This document shows, in pieces, positions 1 to 9,334 of a DNA stretch of 64,000 bases. Numbering within the stretch: position 1 is the first letter of the stretch; every line of letters begins with the position of its first letter. The stretch is from Phenylobacterium sp. GTDB taxonomy: Bacteria > Pseudomonadota > Alphaproteobacteria > Caulobacterales > Caulobacteraceae. The stretch spans positions 124,001-188,000 of the forward strand of contig NZ_JAHBYD010000001.1 of assembly GCF_019636135.1 (NCBI RefSeq). The letters are read 5' to 3'. The position numbers and the translations under genes were made by a program. A model generated the notes under the pieces. That model was not told where the DNA came from, ran no database searches, and worked only from the letters and a program-made list of their open reading frames with translations.

Positions 1-886
1 GCGGGATCAGCCGCATCCCGAGCCAGCCGCCGAGCATCACGCCCAGGATGCCGCCGACGCCGCTGACCGTGCCGGAGAACAGGCCGATCTGGGTGAGCGT
101 GAGGCCGTGGATGCGGATGAAGAAGGCCGGCAACCACTGCGTCAGGCCGTAGGTGCCGAAGGCTCCGATCGACAGCGCCAGCACGAGGTGGCGCAGCGCG
201 GGGCGGCGGAGCAGGGCCGCGATCGCCTGCGCCGCGGGCTCGACCGCGGCCTCGGCGACGTGGCCGCGCCGGGGCGGCTCGCGCAGCGTCGTGAAGATCA
301 GCAGCGCCAGCGGCACGCCCATCAGGCCCACGATGCAGAGCGCCGCGCGCCAGCCGAAGTGGTCGGCGAGCAGGCCGGTCACCACCAGCCCGGCGCTGAG
401 GCCCGCGAGCCCGCCCGCCTGGAAGATCGAGATGCCCAGCGCGCGGCGCGCCGGCGGCAGGTAGTCGCCGATCAGGGAGTGGGCGGCGGGCACGCAGCCG
501 GCCTCGCCGACGCCGACGCCGACGCGCGCCAGGAAGAGCTGGCCGAAGCTGCGGGCGAGGCCCGTCACGGCGGTCATCACGCTCCAGAGCGCCAGGCAGG
601 CGGCCAGCAGCCGCACGCGCGACGACCGGTCGGCGAGGCGGGCCAGCGGGATGCCGAGCGTGGCGTAGAACGCGGCGAAGGCGAGGCCCGAGAGCAGGCC
701 CAACTGACCGTCCGAGAGGCCCAGCTCGGCCTTGATGGGCTCGAGCAGGACCGCGAGCACCATCCTGTCCATGTAGTTGAAGAAGGAGACCCCGGTCAGG
801 ACCGCGATGGCGTACCAGGCGCCCGCGCCGATCCGCACGCCGTCCGCCTCGACAGGCTTCCTGATTGTCGACGCCGCGCCAGCCAT
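1..886 (-). CDS. MFS transporter, spinster-like (3' part cut by window edge)
   Basis: Inner-membrane secondary carrier of the major facilitator superfamily. About 295 codons are visible, reading from an ATG at 886 (ribosome site GGGGAGG five bases upstream) to the left edge, so the C terminus is missing. After the first helix comes NYMDR; then come LLEPIKAELGLSDGQ, the loop motif GIPLARLADRSSR and ARVGVGVGEAG, all typical of the family that also includes the carriers at 28937, 39694 and 42240. Hydrophobic segments correspond to about eight of the usual twelve helices. It is divergent from the operon starting at 1006, so it may import that pathway's substrate; the substrate itself cannot be read from the sequence. 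Confidence 0.88.
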   Translation of the reverse strand, partial: MAGAASTIRKPVEADGVRIGAGAWYAIAVLTGVSFFNYMDRMVLAVLLEPIKAELGLSDGQLGLLSGLAFAAFYATLGIPLARLADRSSRVRLLAACLALWSVMTAVTGLARSFGQLFLARVGVGVGEAGCVPAAHSLIGDYLPPARRALGISIFQAGGLAGLSAGLVVTGLLADHFGWRAALCIVGLMGVPLALLIFTTLREPPRRGHVAEAAVEPAAQAIAALLRRPALRHLVLALSIGAFGTYGLTQWLPAFFIRIHGLTLTQIGLFSGTVSGVGGILGVMLGGWLGMRLIP

Positions 887-1005
887 CGGTCCTCCCCGTC
901 GCCCGCGCCTTGCCGCCGCTGAACGTGCGGTCACCGTACGGCGAGTGGCTGGACTAATCAAATGTTCAGTGCTTATTTCCGGTCGGAGCAAGGGAGGAAG
1001 GGCGC

Positions 1006-1839
1006 GTGAACGTCGCTGAAGCGATTCCCGTCCGGCGCATGGACTTCGAATTCCCGGACGACCTCGACCTCGTGTTCATCGAGGGCGACCCGGCGATGTC
1101 GTACTTCTTCGTCGGCGCCTGGATGATGCTGCCCTACCTGGAGCCGTTCCTGATCCGCACGATCCAGGCGGCCATGCCGGAGATCCGCGACGAGCGGCTG
1201 CGCGAGGAGATGAAGCGGTTCTGCGCCCAGGAGGGTCAGCACTTCCGCCAGCACGCGCGGCTGAACGAGGTCGTGCGCCGCATCCACCCGTCCGGCCCGG
1301 CGCTGGCCGAGCTCGAAAAGGAGGTGGCCGCCGAGTTCACCGCCTGGTCGGCGGAGAAGCCGCTGAAGTTCAACCTGGCCTACGGCGAGGGCTTCGAATC
1401 CATGACCTGCGCCGGCGCGCGGACGCAGATCCGCACCGGCATGTTCGGCTGGATGAAGGAGCCGATCCGCAGCCTGATGTACTGGCACATCCTGGAGGAG
1501 ATCGAGCACCGGACGGTCTGCTTCGACGTCTATGAGGCGGTGGTCGGCGACTATGCCTACCGCACGCGGATGAGCGTGTGGTTCCAGAAGCACTACTACG
1601 CCTGGTGCCGCCGGTTCGCCGCGGCGATGATCGCCGCCGATCCGCAGGCCATCGCGCGCTACGACACGCCCGAATGGGCGGCCGTGCGCAAGCGGCGCAT
1701 GCGCGCCTACCGCGCCGACTACCTGCCGCGCCTGATCGGCACCTTCATGCCCTGGTACGACCCGGCGAAGGTCCGCCTGCCGCCCGGCTTCGAAGCCGCG
1801 CGCGCCGACTTCACCGCCCGCGCCGCCAGCGTCCAGTAG
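1006..1839 (+). CDS. Metal-dependent hydrolase, PF10118-like (ferritin-like di-iron)
   Basis: A 277-residue soluble protein resembling the 'predicted metal-dependent hydrolase' family (PF10118/COG3687). Candidate metal ligands are spread as in a four-helix ferritin-like bundle: Glu46, the EGQHFRQH motif (Glu76, His79, His83) and LEEIEH (Glu164, Glu167, His168). Start is GTG at 1006, chosen for the strong AGGGAGGAAG sequence just before it; no in-frame ATG is closer. It is the first of four tightly spaced genes (21 bp to the next). The reaction is not known for most of the family, so a hydrolase or oxygenase role is only a family-level label. Confidence 0.8.
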   Translation: MNVAEAIPVRRMDFEFPDDLDLVFIEGDPAMSYFFVGAWMMLPYLEPFLIRTIQAAMPEIRDERLREEMKRFCAQEGQHFRQHARLNEVVRRIHPSGPALAELEKEVAAEFTAWSAEKPLKFNLAYGEGFESMTCAGARTQIRTGMFGWMKEPIRSLMYWHILEEIEHRTVCFDVYEAVVGDYAYRTRMSVWFQKHYYAWCRRFAAAMIAADPQAIARYDTPEWAAVRKRRMRAYRADYLPRLIGTFMPWYDPAKVRLPPGFEAARADFTARAASVQ

Positions 1840-1860
1840 CCCTCACCGGAGCCCCGACCC

Positions 1861-2403
1861 ATGGATGACGCCCCCGCCATCGACCCGCGCCTCGCCGCTT
1901 TCGCCCAGGCCCGCATGGGCCGCCCGATCGTGCCGGCCGACGGCCTCCTGCCCACGCTGCACGTCGGCGACGACGACCTGCCGTGGATGGAGGCGGGCGA
2001 CGGCTCGGCGCTGCAGCTTCTGCACGTCGACCTGAGCCAGGGGCTCTGGATCTCCAAGACCCGCCTGCCGCCCGGCTATCGCGTGGCGACCCACTACCAC
2101 ACGGGCATCGTCTTCGCCGTGACGCTGGAAGGCGCCTGGTACTACTTGGAGAGCCCCGACGAGGTGAGCCGGCCGGGCTCGTACCTGTTCGAGCCGGCGG
2201 GGTCGCGCCACACCCTCTGCACGCCGCCGGACATGGAGGGCCGCATGGTGACGTGGTTCGCCATCTACGGCGCCAACATCAACCTCGACGCCGAGGGGCA
2301 GATCACGTCGGTGCTGGACGCGCGCGCGGTGCTCGACCTCTACCGCGGCTATTGCGAGGCGCTGGGCCTCGACTGCTCCAAGCTGATCGTCGTCGGGGGA
2401 TGA
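1861..2403 (+). CDS. Cupin, 2,4'-dihydroxyacetophenone dioxygenase-like
   Basis: A 180-residue single-domain cupin. The first cupin motif carries THYHTG (His78, His80) and the second carries SRHTLC (His117), a metal site like that of acetylacetone and 2,4'-dihydroxyacetophenone dioxygenases, which use Fe to cleave a C-C bond next to a ketone. The family's usual length is about 170-180 residues, so it looks complete. Its stop codon overlaps the start of the next gene (ATGA), which indicates translational coupling with the dehydrogenase. Co-location with a dehydrogenase and an epoxide-hydrolase-like protein suggests a short catabolic route for an oxygenated ring or ketone. The substrate is inferred only from the family. 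Confidence 0.75.
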   Translation: MDDAPAIDPRLAAFAQARMGRPIVPADGLLPTLHVGDDDLPWMEAGDGSALQLLHVDLSQGLWISKTRLPPGYRVATHYHTGIVFAVTLEGAWYYLESPDEVSRPGSYLFEPAGSRHTLCTPPDMEGRMVTWFAIYGANINLDAEGQITSVLDARAVLDLYRGYCEALGLDCSKLIVVGG

Positions 2404-3446
2404 GCATGCGCGCGGCGGTCATGCGGGGCGACCGGTTCGAGGTCGAGGAGCGCCCGATCCCCAGGCCCGGCCCCGGCAACGTGCTGGCGAAGGTGCGGGC
2501 CTGCGGCATCTGCGGCTCGGACCTGCACTACTTCCACCACGCGCCGCAGATCATCGCGCGCGCCCGGGCGCTCGGCGCCGACACCTCCGGCATGGAGCGG
2601 GCGCTGCGCGAAGGGCCGGTGCTGGGCCACGAATTCGTCTGCGAGATCGTCGACTTCGGGCCCGGGACGTCAAAGACGCTCCGGGCCGGCGACCGCGTCG
2701 CGTCGATGCCGTTCGTGATGCGCGGCGGCGCGCCGGTGCTGGTGGGGTCGCGTCCCGACACGCCGGGCGCCTACGCCGAATACATGGAGCTGACCGAGGC
2801 GCTCCTGCTGCCCGTGCCGGACGAGGTGTCGGACGAGGCGGCCGCGCTGGTGGAGCCGTTCGGCATCGCGGTGCATGCGGTCAACAAGGCGGCGCTGCGC
2901 GGCGACGAGGCGTGCGTCGTCGTGGGCTGCGGCCCGATCGGGCTGGCCATCGCCGCGGTGCTGCGCGCCCGCGGGTTCGAGACCATCGTGGCCGGCGACC
3001 TGTCGCCGACGCGCCGCCGGCTGGCCGCGGAGCTGGGCGCGACGGCCGTGGTCGACGCCCGCGCCGAGAGCGTGGTCGCCCGCGCGGTCGAGGCGGCGCC
3101 GGGCCGGCCGGTGGCGATCTTCGAGAACACCGGCGCGCCGGGGATGCTGCACCGCCTGGTGATCGAGGCGCCGAAGGACGCGCAGATCCTGGTCACCGGC
3201 ATCGCGGTGGGCGACGAGAGCCTGACCCCGATGGCGGCGATCACCAAGGAGCTGAAGCTCCAGTTCGTCATCTACTACGCGGCCGGGGAGTTCGCCGAGG
3301 CGCTGGAGCTGATCCGGACCGGCCGCGTGGACTGGGCGCCGCTGCTCACCGGCTCGGTGGGCCTGGACGGCGTGACCCAGGCCTTCGCCGACCTCAGCGA
3401 CCCCGAGCGGCACGCGAAGATCCTGGTCCGGCCGTGGGCGAGCTGA
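2400..3446 (+). CDS. Zinc-dependent alcohol dehydrogenase (MDR family)
   Basis: A 348-residue medium-chain dehydrogenase/reductase that would oxidise an alcohol with NAD(P). CGICGSDLH gives the catalytic zinc ligand region (Cys35, with Cys38), GHE follows at 76-78, and the nucleotide-binding loop reads VVVGCGPIGLA. The four-cysteine structural zinc lobe of classical alcohol dehydrogenases is not seen; that segment is replaced by a longer insertion around residues 48-70 rich in Arg and Ala. Starts by ATGA overlap with the cupin and ends 13 bp inside the next gene, so it is the third gene of a coupled operon. Confidence 0.87.
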   Translation: MSMRAAVMRGDRFEVEERPIPRPGPGNVLAKVRACGICGSDLHYFHHAPQIIARARALGADTSGMERALREGPVLGHEFVCEIVDFGPGTSKTLRAGDRVASMPFVMRGGAPVLVGSRPDTPGAYAEYMELTEALLLPVPDEVSDEAAALVEPFGIAVHAVNKAALRGDEACVVVGCGPIGLAIAAVLRARGFETIVAGDLSPTRRRLAAELGATAVVDARAESVVARAVEAAPGRPVAIFENTGAPGMLHRLVIEAPKDAQILVTGIAVGDESLTPMAAITKELKLQFVIYYAAGEFAEALELIRTGRVDWAPLLTGSVGLDGVTQAFADLSDPERHAKILVRPWAS

Positions 3447-4330
3447 TCGCGGGCGCCACGGTCCGGACGCTGCGGGTCGGCGCGCTCGCCTTCACCGCCT
3501 ACGAGCTGGGCGAGGGCCCGCCGGTCCTGCTCGTGCATGGCTTCCCGGACACGCCGGCGACGTGGCGTCACCTGGCGCCCGCGCTCGCCGGTGCGGGCTT
3601 CCGCGCCGTCGCCGTCACCTGCCGCGGCTACGAGCCGGGCTCGACGCCGGCGGACGGCGACTTCGGCCTGGCGGCGCTGGTCGACGACGTGATCGGCTGG
3701 CTCGATGCGCTGGGCGCGGCGCGGGCGCACCTCGTCGGCCACGACTGGGGCTCCAGCCTGGTCCAGCTCGCCGCGGCGAAGGCGCCGCATCGCGTGGCCT
3801 CGCTGACGATCCTGGCGGTCGCGCATCCCGCCGCCTTCGCCGCCCTCCTGCCCACCGACCTCGAGCAGGTGGAGCGCTCCTGGTACCTCTACCTGCTGCA
3901 GCGCCCGGACCTGCCCGAGCTGCTGATCGCCGAGCAGGGGCTGCTGGAACACTTCTGGCGCCGCTGGTCGCCCGGCTGGGAGCCCGACGCGGAGGCCCTG
4001 GCGGCCATGCGCGCCGCCTTCGCCGATCCGCAGGTCGCGGCCAGCGCGCTCGCCTGGTACCGCCGGGCCTTCGATCCCGCCCACGCGCGCTGGTCCGAGG
4101 CCGCCGCGCTGCTCGCGACGCCGATCGCCGCGCCGGTGCTGGGCCTGGCTGGCGCCCGCGACGGCTGCGTGGCGGCGGAGCTCTTCCTGCGCGCCATGCC
4201 GGCGGAGATCTTCCGCGCCGGGCGCGAGCTCGCCGTCATCCCCGGGGCCGGCCACTTCCTCCACCTTGAGCGCCCCGAGCTCGTGGGCGCGCGCGTCACG
4301 TCCTGGATCGCCCGCGCACCAGCAACCTAG
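3434..4330 (+). CDS. Alpha/beta hydrolase, epoxide-hydrolase-like
   Basis: A 298-residue alpha/beta-hydrolase. HGFPDT (oxyanion region, 35-40) and GHDWGS, with Asp104 in the nucleophile position, point to the epoxide hydrolase/haloalkane dehalogenase branch instead of serine esterases. The catalytic His is probably His274 in GAGHFLHLERPE. Start is GTG at 3434, overlapping the dehydrogenase by 13 bp; starts further upstream would lie deep in that gene. It is the last gene of the four-gene operon, and a strong terminator follows 17 bp after the stop. An epoxide hydrolase would make a diol that the upstream dehydrogenase could oxidise; this link is inferred. Confidence 0.82.
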   Translation: MGELIAGATVRTLRVGALAFTAYELGEGPPVLLVHGFPDTPATWRHLAPALAGAGFRAVAVTCRGYEPGSTPADGDFGLAALVDDVIGWLDALGAARAHLVGHDWGSSLVQLAAAKAPHRVASLTILAVAHPAAFAALLPTDLEQVERSWYLYLLQRPDLPELLIAEQGLLEHFWRRWSPGWEPDAEALAAMRAAFADPQVAASALAWYRRAFDPAHARWSEAAALLATPIAAPVLGLAGARDGCVAAELFLRAMPAEIFRAGRELAVIPGAGHFLHLERPELVGARVTSWIARAPAT

Positions 4331-4346
4331 CCGAAGCCGCCGTCTC

Positions 4347-4380
4347 CGGGCGGCTCTCCTCGTGGGGAGCCGCCCGTTTC
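4347..4380 (+). terminator. Rho-independent terminator
   Basis: CGGGCGGCTC at 4347-4356 pairs exactly with GAGCCGCCCG at 4367-4376. Three further inner pairs give a 13-bp stem with a TCGT loop, and TTTCC follows. It lies directly after the last gene of the 1006-4330 operon and separates it from the transporter/carboxylase operon. Confidence 0.85.
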
Positions 4381-4448
4381 CGCCATCCGGGGCGGGAAGG
4401 CTCGTCGACAGGTTCCGCTTGACCCGAGGCCGTTGCGGCGGCGTTATC

Positions 4449-4462
4449 GGTAACAAATTACC
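4449..4462. promoter_or_regulatory. Operator-like palindrome GRTAA-N4-TTACC (site 1)
   Basis: GGTAACAAATTACC, 29 bp before the start of the transporter at 4491. It is one of five close matches found only between 4.4 and 20.1 kb, each in a promoter region. The proximity to the start suggests repression; the cognate regulator is inferred (see the TetR gene at 18501). Confidence 0.7.
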
Positions 4463-4490
4463 ATCGGCCAGGCCCAGGCGGGGGGAGATC

Positions 4491-5993
4491 ATGACGGCAA
4501 GCGTGGTGGAGGAGGCGGACGGCCGCGGCCCGATGGACGCCGCGCCCGGCCGCGAGCGCCTGCCGCTGACCACCAAGCTCAGCTATGGCCTGGGCGAAGC
4601 GGCCGAGGGCGTGAAGACCGCCACCCTCGAGACGTTCCTCTTCTTCTTCTATGTGCAGGTGGTCGGGCTGTCGGGCTCGCTGACCGGCCTCGCCCTGATG
4701 ATCGCCCTCGTGTTCGACGGCGTGACGGACCCGATCATCGGCAACGTCTCGGACAACTTCCGTTCACGGCTGGGCCGCCGCCACCCGTTCCTCTATCTCG
4801 CGCCGATTCCCCTGGCGGTGTGCCTCTTCCTGCTGTTCAGCCCGCCGGCGGCGCTGGGGCAATGGGGCCTGTTCGCCTGGCTGCTGGGGTTCACGGCCGC
4901 GGGGCGGCTGATGCAGTCGTTCTACTTCGTGCCGCACATGGCCCTTGGCGCCGAGCTCAGCACCGACTTCAGGGAACGCGTCTCGGTGAGCGGGTTCCGG
5001 GCGCTCTTCGCCTACATCGGCCGCCTGGCCGTGCTGGGGCTCGCCTTCAGCGTGTTCTTCAAGTCGACCGAGGCCTTCCCCAACGGCCAGCTCGATCCCG
5101 CCGCCTACCAGCCGCTGGCGACCGTGTGCGGGGCCCTCGTGATCGTCGTGATCTTCGCCTCGGCGCTGGGCACCCAGCGCCGCGCCCAGGAGGTGTACGC
5201 GCGCGGCACGGCCAACGGCAGCCTGGCCATCGGCAGCGGCGGGCTCGTGCGGAACCTGCTGACGGCGTTCCGGCTGAAGGCCTTCACCGTCTACTTCGTC
5301 GCCATCCTGATCTCCTACATCCTGGGCGGGGTGCAGGCGGCGCTGAACATCCACCTGAACACCTACTTCTGGAAGCTCCCGACCACGGGGGTCCAGGCGG
5401 TGCTGGTGGCCAATGTCTTCGGTTTCATGGCCGGCGCCTTCATCGCCCGGGCGCTGGCGCATCGTTTCGACAAGAAGCCGGTCTACGTAGCCTGCGTGGT
5501 CCTTTCGGTGATCGTGCCGGCGGCCACCATCGGCCTGGCGCTGGCGGGCGCGTTCCCGCTGGAGGACAAGGGCTTCCTGACCGTCCTCCTGGCGACCAGC
5601 ACCTTCGTCGCGGGCTTCATCGGCGGGCCGGCGGTCGTGGTGGCGGGCGCGATGCTGGCCGATGTCGCCGACGCCTATCACCACCGCTTCCGGGGCCGTT
5701 CCGAGGGGTTCCTGTTCGGGGCCAGCGCCTTCACCCGCAAGGCCTCGCTGGGCGTGGGCGGGGCCATCGCCGGCGTCGCGCTGGACCTGATCAACTTCCC
5801 GCGTGGCGTGCCCGTCGACGCCGTGCCCCGCGAGGCGACCGTGCAGCTCGCCATCCTCTACGGGCCGGCCATGCTGATCTTCACCTGCATCTCGATGAGC
5901 ATCATGTGGACCTATCCGCTCGACCGCCGGCGACACGCCGAAATCCTGGCCGACCTGGAGCGCGAGGAACGCGCCGCGGCGAGCGATCGGTAA
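4491..5993 (+). CDS. GPH-family (MelB-like) cation symporter
   Basis: A 500-residue, 12-helix carrier of the glycoside-pentoside-hexuronide:cation symporter family. The signature DGVTDPIIGNVSD followed by SRLGRRHPF is the usual helix 2-3 motif with its cation-site aspartates. Start is the ATG at 4491 behind GGGGGAGATC. Only 7 bp separate it from the acyl-CoA carboxylase, so the two are one operon under palindrome site 1. The family classically moves sugars, but members beside CoA-activation genes are common in alphaproteobacteria and may carry other organic acids; here the context favours an acid substrate (inference). Confidence 0.87.
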   Translation: MTASVVEEADGRGPMDAAPGRERLPLTTKLSYGLGEAAEGVKTATLETFLFFFYVQVVGLSGSLTGLALMIALVFDGVTDPIIGNVSDNFRSRLGRRHPFLYLAPIPLAVCLFLLFSPPAALGQWGLFAWLLGFTAAGRLMQSFYFVPHMALGAELSTDFRERVSVSGFRALFAYIGRLAVLGLAFSVFFKSTEAFPNGQLDPAAYQPLATVCGALVIVVIFASALGTQRRAQEVYARGTANGSLAIGSGGLVRNLLTAFRLKAFTVYFVAILISYILGGVQAALNIHLNTYFWKLPTTGVQAVLVANVFGFMAGAFIARALAHRFDKKPVYVACVVLSVIVPAATIGLALAGAFPLEDKGFLTVLLATSTFVAGFIGGPAVVVAGAMLADVADAYHHRFRGRSEGFLFGASAFTRKASLGVGGAIAGVALDLINFPRGVPVDAVPREATVQLAILYGPAMLIFTCISMSIMWTYPLDRRRHAEILADLEREERAAASDR

Positions 5994-6000
5994 GGGTCCC

Positions 6001-9000
6001 ATGCGCAAGCTCCTGATCGCGAACCGCGGCGAGATCGCCGTCCGCATCGCCCGCACCGCCGCCCGGCTGGGGCTTCCCACCGTGGCGGTCCATTCCGAGG
6101 ATGACGCCCGCGCGCTGCATGTCCGGCGGTGCGACGAGGCGCAGGCGCTGCAGGGCGTCGGCCCGGCGGCCTACCTCGACGCGTCCGCCCTGGTGGCGGC
6201 GGCCGGCTCGACGGGCGCCGACACCATCCACCCCGGCTACGGCTTCCTGAGCGAATCGGCCGCCTTCGCCAGGGCCTGCGCCGAGGCCGGCCTGACGTTC
6301 GTGGGGCCTGACCCCGAGACCCTGGCGGCGTTCGGCGACAAGGCCGCGGCGCGCGAGATCGCGCGCCGATGCGGCGTCCCCGTCCTGGAGGGCACGCAAG
6401 GGCCGACCGGCCTCGCCGAGGCCGAGGACTTCCTGCGCGCCCTGGGGCCGGGCGGGGCCGTGATGGTCAAGGCGGTGGCCGGCGGCGGCGGCCGCGGGAT
6501 GCGCCCGGTCGAGCGGATCGAGGACCTGGCGGCGGCCTACGAGCGCTGCGCGTCCGAGGCCCTGTCCGCCTTCGGCGCAGGCGAACTCTATGTCGAGCGG
6601 TTGCTGCCGCGGGCCCGGCACATCGAGGTCCAGATCCTGGGCGACGGGTCGGGGGAGGTGATCCACCTCTGGGACCGCGACTGCAGCGTCCAGCGCCAGC
6701 GGCAGAAGATCGTCGAGCTGGCGCCGGCCCTGGGCCTGGAGCCGCCGGTGCGTGCGCGGCTGCTCGAGGCGGCGCTCGAACTGGGGCGGGCGGTGCGCTA
6801 CCGCGGCGTGGGGACGATCGAGTTCCTCGTCGAGCCGGGGGGCGGCCACGCCTTCATCGAGGCCAACGCCCGGCTCCAGGTGGAGCACACCGTCACCGAG
6901 GCCGTCACGGGGCTGGATCTCGTCGAGCTCCAGCTCGCGGTGGCGGACGGGCGCAGCCTGGCCGACCTGGGCCTGGCGGGCGGCCCGCCGCCGGTCCGCG
7001 GCGCCGCGATCCAGGCCCGCATCAACCTGGAGCGGATGGGCGAGGACGGGACGGTGCGTCCGGCCGGCGGCGTGCTGTCGGCCTACGAGCCGCCCTCGGG
7101 CGCGGGCGTGCGCGTCGACGGCTTCGGCTACGCCGGCTACGAGACCAGCGCCCGCTTCGACTCCCTGCTGGCCAAGGTGGTCGTCCACGACCTGGCCGGC
7201 GACCCGGTGACGCTCCACAGGGCCGCGGATCGGGCGTTGGCCGAGTTCCGGATCGAGGGGGCGCCCACCAACATCGCGTTCCTCCGCGCCATCCTGCGCG
7301 ATCCCGCCTTCGTCGCCGGCGACTGGACCACGGCCCTCATGGAGACCCGCGCCGGCGAACTCGCGGCCGCAGCCCAGGCGCTGGGCCCGCCGCTGAACTT
7401 CGAGGCCAGGGCGGGGGCCGCCGGCGCCGGCTCGCCCAAGGCCGCCGTGGCCGCGCCGCCCGGGACCCGGGCCGTCGATGCGCCCCTGCAGGGGACGGTG
7501 GTCAGCCTCGCCGTCGCGCCCGGCGAGGCCGTGCGGGCGAACGCGCCCGTGGCGGTCCTGGAAGCCATGAAGATGGAGCACCTCGTCCCCGCCGGCGTCG
7601 ACGGCTTCGTGCGCCGGCACGCCGTGGCGGTGGGCGAGACGGTCGCCGAGGGCCAGAGCCTGGTGTTCATCGAGCCGGCCGACCTGGGCGAGGCGGACAG
7701 CGCGGCCGACGAGGAGATCGACCTCGACCACATCCGGCCGGACCTCCGCGACGTGATGGACCGGCACGATGTCCTGCTCGACGCCGCGCGGCCGGAGGCG
7801 GTGGCGAAGCGGCGCAAGCTGGGCTACCGCACCGCCCGCGAGAACATCGACGATCTCTGCGACCCCGGCTCGTTCGTGGAGTACGGCGGCCTCGTCATCG
7901 CCGGGCGCCGCCTCCGCAACCCGGTGGAGGAGCTGATCCGCACGACGCCCGCCGACGGCATGGTCGCGGGCGTCGGCCGGGTGAACGGCGACCTGTTCGG
8001 CCCCGAGGCCTCGCGCTGCGTGGTGATGTCCTACGACTACATGGTGCTTGCCGGCACCCAGGGCATGAAGAACCACGAGAAGACCGACCGGCTGTTCGAG
8101 CTGGCCGAGAGATGGCGCCTGCCGGTCATCTATTTCTCGGAGAGCGGGGGCGGCCGGCCGGGGGACACCGACCGCGTGTCGGGCGGCGGCGTCTTCAACG
8201 TCCGCGCCTTCATGCTGCAGGGGCGGCTGAGCGCCCTGGCGCCGCAGATCGGGATCACCAACGGCCGCTGCTTCGCCGGCGCGGCGGTCCTCCTGGGCTG
8301 CTGCGACGTCATCATCGCGACCGAAGGCTCCACCATCGGGGTCGGCGGGCCGGCGGTGATCGAAGGCGGCGGATTGGGCGTCTACACGCCGGAGGCGGTG
8401 GGGCCGCTGTCGATCCAGGTCCCGGGCGGCGTGGTCGACATCGTGGTCAGGGACGAGGCCGAGGCGGTGGAGGCGGCCAAGCGCTACCTGTCCTATTTCC
8501 AGGGCCGGTCGCCCACGTGGTCGTGCGCCGACCAGCGCCGGCTGCGCCACCTGATCCCGGAGAACCGGGTGCGGGTCTACGACGTCCGCGAGGTGGTCGA
8601 GACCCTGGCCGACGACGGCTCGGTGCTGGAGCTGCGCAGGGGCTTCGGCCTGGGCATGGTCACCGCCCTGGCGCGGATCGAGGGCCGGCCGGTGGGGATC
8701 ATCGCCAACAACCCGGCCCACCTGGGCGGGGCGGTGGATTCCGACGCCGCCGACAAGGCGGCGCGCTTCATGCAGCTCTGCGACGCCTTCGACATCCCGC
8801 TGGTCGTGCTGGCCGACACGCCCGGCAACATGGTGGGGCCGGAAGCCGAGAAGACCGGCCTGATCCGGCACTGCTGCCGGATGTTCGTGACCGGCCCGAA
8901 CCTCACCGTGCCCGTCTTCACGGTGGTCCTGCGCAAGGGCTACGGCCTGGGGATCCTGGCGATGGCGGGCGGCAGCTCGCACGCCTCGTTCTTCACGGTC

Positions 9001-9288
9001 GCCTGGCCGACCGGCGAGTTCGGCGGCATGAACCTCGAGGGCTCGGTGAAGCTGGGCTACCGCAAGGAGCTCGAAGCGATCGCCGATCCCCAGGCGCGCG
9101 AAGCCGCCTACCAGGAGATGGTGGCCAGGGCCTACGAGCAGGGCAAGGCGCTGAACGTCGCCATGGGCTTCGACTTCGACGACGTCATCGACCCGGCCGA
9201 GACGCGGAGGTGGATCGTCGCCGGCCTCGAAAGCACGCCCCCGCCGAAGCGCGAGGGGAAGAAGCGGCCCTACATCGACACCTGGTAG
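6001..9288 (+). CDS. Single-chain biotin-dependent acyl-CoA carboxylase
   Basis: A 1095-residue fused carboxylase that adds CO2 to an acyl-CoA. Residues 1-450 are biotin carboxylase (MRKLLIANRGEIAVRIART start, glycine-rich ATP loop KAVAGGGGRGM, EANARLQVEHTVTE). A biotinyl domain follows with EAMKMEH, where Lys524 is the biotin site. Residues from about 570 to the end are the carboxyltransferase, with both the N and C halves. Most bacteria split these functions over two or more subunits; one-chain enzymes of this order are known, for example the long-chain acyl-CoA carboxylase of Mycobacterium avium subsp. paratuberculosis. It is the second gene of an operon with the GPH transporter. The acyl substrate is unknown; neighbouring CoA-transferases and PhyH proteins suggest a branched or long-chain acid. 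Confidence 0.93.
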   Translation: MRKLLIANRGEIAVRIARTAARLGLPTVAVHSEDDARALHVRRCDEAQALQGVGPAAYLDASALVAAAGSTGADTIHPGYGFLSESAAFARACAEAGLTFVGPDPETLAAFGDKAAAREIARRCGVPVLEGTQGPTGLAEAEDFLRALGPGGAVMVKAVAGGGGRGMRPVERIEDLAAAYERCASEALSAFGAGELYVERLLPRARHIEVQILGDGSGEVIHLWDRDCSVQRQRQKIVELAPALGLEPPVRARLLEAALELGRAVRYRGVGTIEFLVEPGGGHAFIEANARLQVEHTVTEAVTGLDLVELQLAVADGRSLADLGLAGGPPPVRGAAIQARINLERMGEDGTVRPAGGVLSAYEPPSGAGVRVDGFGYAGYETSARFDSLLAKVVVHDLAGDPVTLHRAADRALAEFRIEGAPTNIAFLRAILRDPAFVAGDWTTALMETRAGELAAAAQALGPPLNFEARAGAAGAGSPKAAVAAPPGTRAVDAPLQGTVVSLAVAPGEAVRANAPVAVLEAMKMEHLVPAGVDGFVRRHAVAVGETVAEGQSLVFIEPADLGEADSAADEEIDLDHIRPDLRDVMDRHDVLLDAARPEAVAKRRKLGYRTARENIDDLCDPGSFVEYGGLVIAGRRLRNPVEELIRTTPADGMVAGVGRVNGDLFGPEASRCVVMSYDYMVLAGTQGMKNHEKTDRLFELAERWRLPVIYFSESGGGRPGDTDRVSGGGVFNVRAFMLQGRLSALAPQIGITNGRCFAGAAVLLGCCDVIIATEGSTIGVGGPAVIEGGGLGVYTPEAVGPLSIQVPGGVVDIVVRDEAEAVEAAKRYLSYFQGRSPTWSCADQRRLRHLIPENRVRVYDVREVVETLADDGSVLELRRGFGLGMVTALARIEGRPVGIIANNPAHLGGAVDSDAADKAARFMQLCDAFDIPLVVLADTPGNMVGPEAEKTGLIRHCCRMFVTGPNLTVPVFTVVLRKGYGLGILAMAGGSSHASFFTVAWPTGEFGGMNLEGSVKLGYRKELEAIADPQAREAAYQEMVARAYEQGKALNVAMGFDFDDVIDPAETRRWIVAGLESTPPPKREGKKRPYIDTW

Positions 9289-9334
9289 GATCGGGGCGCC
9301 CGCCTGGCCCGCCGCGAGGGGCCGGGGCCGGGGC

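Noticed and set aside
5902..8982. Very long open frame on the minus strand opposite the acyl-CoA carboxylase
   Set aside because: It is rich in Arg, His, Gln, Ala and Gly with no domain motifs, the usual antisense shadow of GC-rich coding DNA. The plus strand carries unmistakable carboxylase motifs.
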